NCBI GenBank assembly: GCA_025774425.1
Contig: JALGWA010000002.1
Coordinates: 1 to 15,481, forward strand
Length of the DNA stretch: 15,481 nucleotides
Reading direction: 5' to 3'
Origin: a bacterium
GTDB taxonomy: Bacteria > Arandabacterota > Arandabacteria > Arandabacterales > JALGWA01
The position numbers were made by a program, and so were the translations under genes. Of the stretch, positions 13,853 through 15,481 are shown piece after piece (position 1 is the first letter of the stretch; every line of letters begins with the position of its first letter). The notes below the pieces were generated by a model that was not told the origin of the DNA, made no database searches, and saw only the letters and a program-made list of their open reading frames with translations.

Positions 13853-14861
13853 TCTTTACCTCTGGAATCTCCGCGAGGAGCTTCCTCGTTATGTCGATGG
13901 TGCCCACGCCCTCGGCCTCGGCGTTGAAGTTGGTGACGATGCGATGCCTGAGGACCGGCTCGGCGACCTTGCGGACGTCCTCGCACGAGGCCGCGTAGCG
14001 GCCGTGCAGTATGGCCCGCGTCTTGGCCCCGAGTATGAGGTACTGGCTGGCGCGCGGTCCCGCGCCCCAGGAGACCCAGTCGGTTATGAAGCCCGGCTCG
14101 CCGCCCCCGCCGGGCCGGGTCGCGCGCACGAGCCTGACGGCGTACTCGACCACGTGCCTCGGCACCGGCACCCGGCGCACCAGTCTCTGGAGCTCCAGGA
14201 TCTCGGCGGCGGAGAGCACGACATCGAGGTCCGGCGCGTACGCGCTGGTCGTCGTTTCCACGATCTCGACCTCCTCGTCGTAGGCCGGGTAGTCCACGTA
14301 GATGTTGAACATGAACCTGTCGAGCTGCGCCTCGGGAAGCGGGTAGGTACCCTCGAGCTCTATGGGGTTCTGCGTCGCCAGCACGAAGAACGGCAGGTCG
14401 AGCTGGTAGGTCTCGCCCGCAGCGGTGACCTGGCGCTCCTGCATCGCCTGGAGGAGGGCGGCCTGGGTCTTGGGCGGCGTCCTGTTTATCTCGTCGGCGA
14501 GCACTATGTTGGCGAACACCGGCCCCTTTACGAAGCGGAAGCTCCGCTTGCCCGTCGCGCGGTCTTCCTCGATTATGTCGGTACCCGTGATGTCCGAAGG
14601 CATGAGGTCCGGCGTGAACTGGATGCGGCTGAAGGTGAGGTCGAGCACGCGCGATATGGTGCTGATGAGAAGCGTCTTCGCGAGGCCGGGCACGCCCACC
14701 AGCAGGCAGTGGCCGTCCGAGAGAAGCGCGATCAGCATCTCCTCGATGACCCTGTCCTGTCCCACTATGACCTTCTTGACCTGGCCGACTATCTTCTCCC
14801 TCGCGGCGTTGAGATCCTCGACGGCCTGTATGTCCCGGTTCTCCCGGTGTTTCTCCTCCAC
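13845..14861 (-). CDS. moxR: MoxR-family AAA+ ATPase
   Basis: This is a cytoplasmic AAA+ ATPase of 338 residues, thought to act as a chaperone that activates or assembles VWA-domain partners. Motifs are Walker A GVPGLAKT (56-63), Walker B IVLADEINR (119-127), a MoxR-typical region NRTPPKTQAALLQAMQE (126-142), sensor 1 ATQNP (162-166) and EGTYPLPEAQLDRF (170-183). The C-terminal lid carries WGAGPRASQ (265-273). GTG 14861 is preceded by GGGAGG at a six-base distance, a strong site, and starts 12 bases after the lipoprotein stop. The next genes, DUF58 and a BatA-like VWA protein, are its expected partners. The substrate is unknown. Confidence 0.94.
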   Translation of the reverse strand: MEEKHRENRDIQAVEDLNAAREKIVGQVKKVIVGQDRVIEEMLIALLSDGHCLLVGVPGLAKTLLISTISRVLDLTFSRIQFTPDLMPSDITGTDIIEEDRATGKRSFRFVKGPVFANIVLADEINRTPPKTQAALLQAMQERQVTAAGETYQLDLPFFVLATQNPIELEGTYPLPEAQLDRFMFNIYVDYPAYDEEVEIVETTTSAYAPDLDVVLSAAEILELQRLVRRVPVPRHVVEYAVRLVRATRPGGGGEPGFITDWVSWGAGPRASQYLILGAKTRAILHGRYAASCEDVRKVAEPVLRHRIVTNFNAEAEGVGTIDITRKLLAEIPEVKSD

Positions 14862-14873
14862 GGCGTTCCTCCC

Positions 14874-15377
14874 TCAGTCCACTATCCCGAATCGCCTCTC
14901 TCGGGTTTCGATGGGCGGCTCGGTCATCAGCCGGCCCGCCGCCCGGTACCTTCCCAGTCGGGGCGGGCGGCCGTCCTCGAGCCTTCCGTCCCAGACATAT
15001 TCGTAAACAAGCGAGTCTCCGGGGGCCAGCATCAGCCGCCCGGGCGACCCCGCGAAACTCCGGCCCTCGGACCAGCGCCACACGGTCTTCTTGTCCTTCT
15101 TGACCATGAAGTCGAACCGCTGCGACGTGGGAAACGCGAAGCGCAGGGTCCTGCGCGTCTCATTCCTCACGACGAGCCTCATGGGAATCCGCTCGAGGGC
15201 CGCGTAACCCCTCTCCCTGATATCGACATAGACTGTAACCGAGTCCGCCCCGGGCCGTTCCGCAGCCCCGCCGCCCCGGCCGGCGTCTTGCTCGCGCCCG
15301 CAGGAGATGGCCGCGAGGGCGGCGGCCAGGCACAGCCCGGCGACGGCCATCGGAACGAGCCGCGTTGCATATGCCAT
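14874..15377 (-). CDS. Lipoprotein with BsuPI-type (intracellular proteinase inhibitor) domain
   Basis: This 167-residue protein has an N-terminal signal and the lipobox-like AISC, with Cys26 as the predicted lipid site. The Ala at the -3 position is less common than Leu or Val. A linker rich in Gly, Ala and Arg follows. A BsuPI-like beta-sandwich spans about 46-150: ALERIPMRLVVRNETRRTLRF, SQRFDFMVKK, KTVWRWSEG, LAPGDSLVYEYVWDG. The founding member, BsuPI of Bacillus subtilis, inhibits a major intracellular serine protease, but most relatives are uncharacterised secreted proteins, so inhibition is not claimed here. ATG 15377 has an AAGG about eight bases upstream. It is the first gene after the only sizeable noncoding stretch and is followed by moxR after 12 bases. 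Confidence 0.78.
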   Translation of the reverse strand: MAYATRLVPMAVAGLCLAAALAAISCGREQDAGRGGGAAERPGADSVTVYVDIRERGYAALERIPMRLVVRNETRRTLRFAFPTSQRFDFMVKKDKKTVWRWSEGRSFAGSPGRLMLAPGDSLVYEYVWDGRLEDGRPPRLGRYRAAGRLMTEPPIETRERRFGIVD

Positions 15378-15433
15378 CCGCCGCGCCTTTTCGATTCAGG
15401 GGAGAGCCCGAACGGTAAGACTTCCAACACGAT

Positions 15434-15463
15434 AAACTAACAGCACGGGCGACCGACTGTCAA
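15434..15463 (-). promoter_or_regulatory. Candidate promoter at the head of the gene block
   Basis: The minus strand shows a perfect TTGACA (15463-15458), an 18-base spacer, then TAGTTT (15439-15434). The second box matches TATAAT at only 3 of 6 bases. It lies in the roughly 100-base noncoding stretch before the lipoprotein gene, where the local sequence is more AT-rich. The -35 box is strong but the weak -10 box keeps this tentative. Confidence 0.4.
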
Positions 15464-15481
15464 ACCTTATAGGTGCAGACG

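Noticed and set aside
13944..15440. Plus-strand frame of 498 codons opposite moxR and the lipoprotein
   Set aside because: It runs across two genes and the candidate promoter and has no recognisable domain; shadow frame.
1..15481. CRISPR array, insertion sequence, tRNA or rRNA gene, or phage genes
   Set aside because: I saw no regularly spaced repeats, transposase-like proteins, terminal inverted repeats or structured RNA genes. The genes are intact housekeeping or envelope types with uniform strand and composition.

Overview
The window is GC-rich (above 60% by eye, not counted) and every supported gene lies on the minus strand, so transcription runs from the right end to the left. Thirteen genes are packed with at most 33 bases between neighbours. 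Five neighbouring pairs overlap, by 20, 13, 11, 8 and 4 bases. Several genes start with GTG or TTG. SurA-like and lipoprotein parvulin chaperones and an FtsEX/EnvC-type division module point to a diderm (Gram-negative-type) bacterium. The gene set and GC content would fit an uncultivated lineage near the FCB group (Krumholzibacteriota, Eisenbacteria or Gemmatimonadota-like) or a deltaproteobacterial-type lineage. That placement is inference only, and the window contains no rRNA or other strong taxonomic marker.

Layout in transcription order. (1) 15481-15378 is a leader of about 100 bases with a candidate promoter. (2) 15377-10894 holds a BsuPI-domain lipoprotein, then a MoxR AAA+ ATPase, a DUF58 protein and a BatA-like membrane VWA protein. 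The last three form the core of a Bat/MoxR-type module. (3) 10913-7530 is mfd, the transcription-repair coupling factor, which begins inside the end of the VWA gene. (4) 7496-4478 holds two periplasmic foldases: a lipoprotein with two parvulin units, and a SurA-like protein. A second candidate promoter lies at the mfd/foldase boundary. (5) 4465-3160 holds a small S4-domain RNA-binding protein resembling RqcP, and PdxA of vitamin B6 synthesis. (6) 3170-446 is the division module: FtsE, FtsX and an EnvC-like coiled-coil/LytM protein whose zinc site is degenerate. (7) 449-1 is the N-terminal part of a PSP1-domain protein (RicT/YaaT family), cut by the window edge.

The genes fall into functional blocks that may share transcripts: membrane-associated MoxR/VWA machinery, DNA repair, outer-membrane protein folding, ribosome quality control, cofactor synthesis, and septal peptidoglycan splitting. 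The FtsE-FtsX-EnvC group has an obvious joint function: an ABC-type ATPase cycle transmits a signal across the membrane to a non-catalytic activator of amidases. The surA/pdxA proximity echoes the E. coli lptD-surA-pdxA order. I found no mobile elements, CRISPR arrays, RNA genes or clearly novel system. The leads worth following are the operon architecture, the duplicated parvulin lipoprotein, the reduced Bat-type module fused by overlap to mfd, and the degenerate EnvC.
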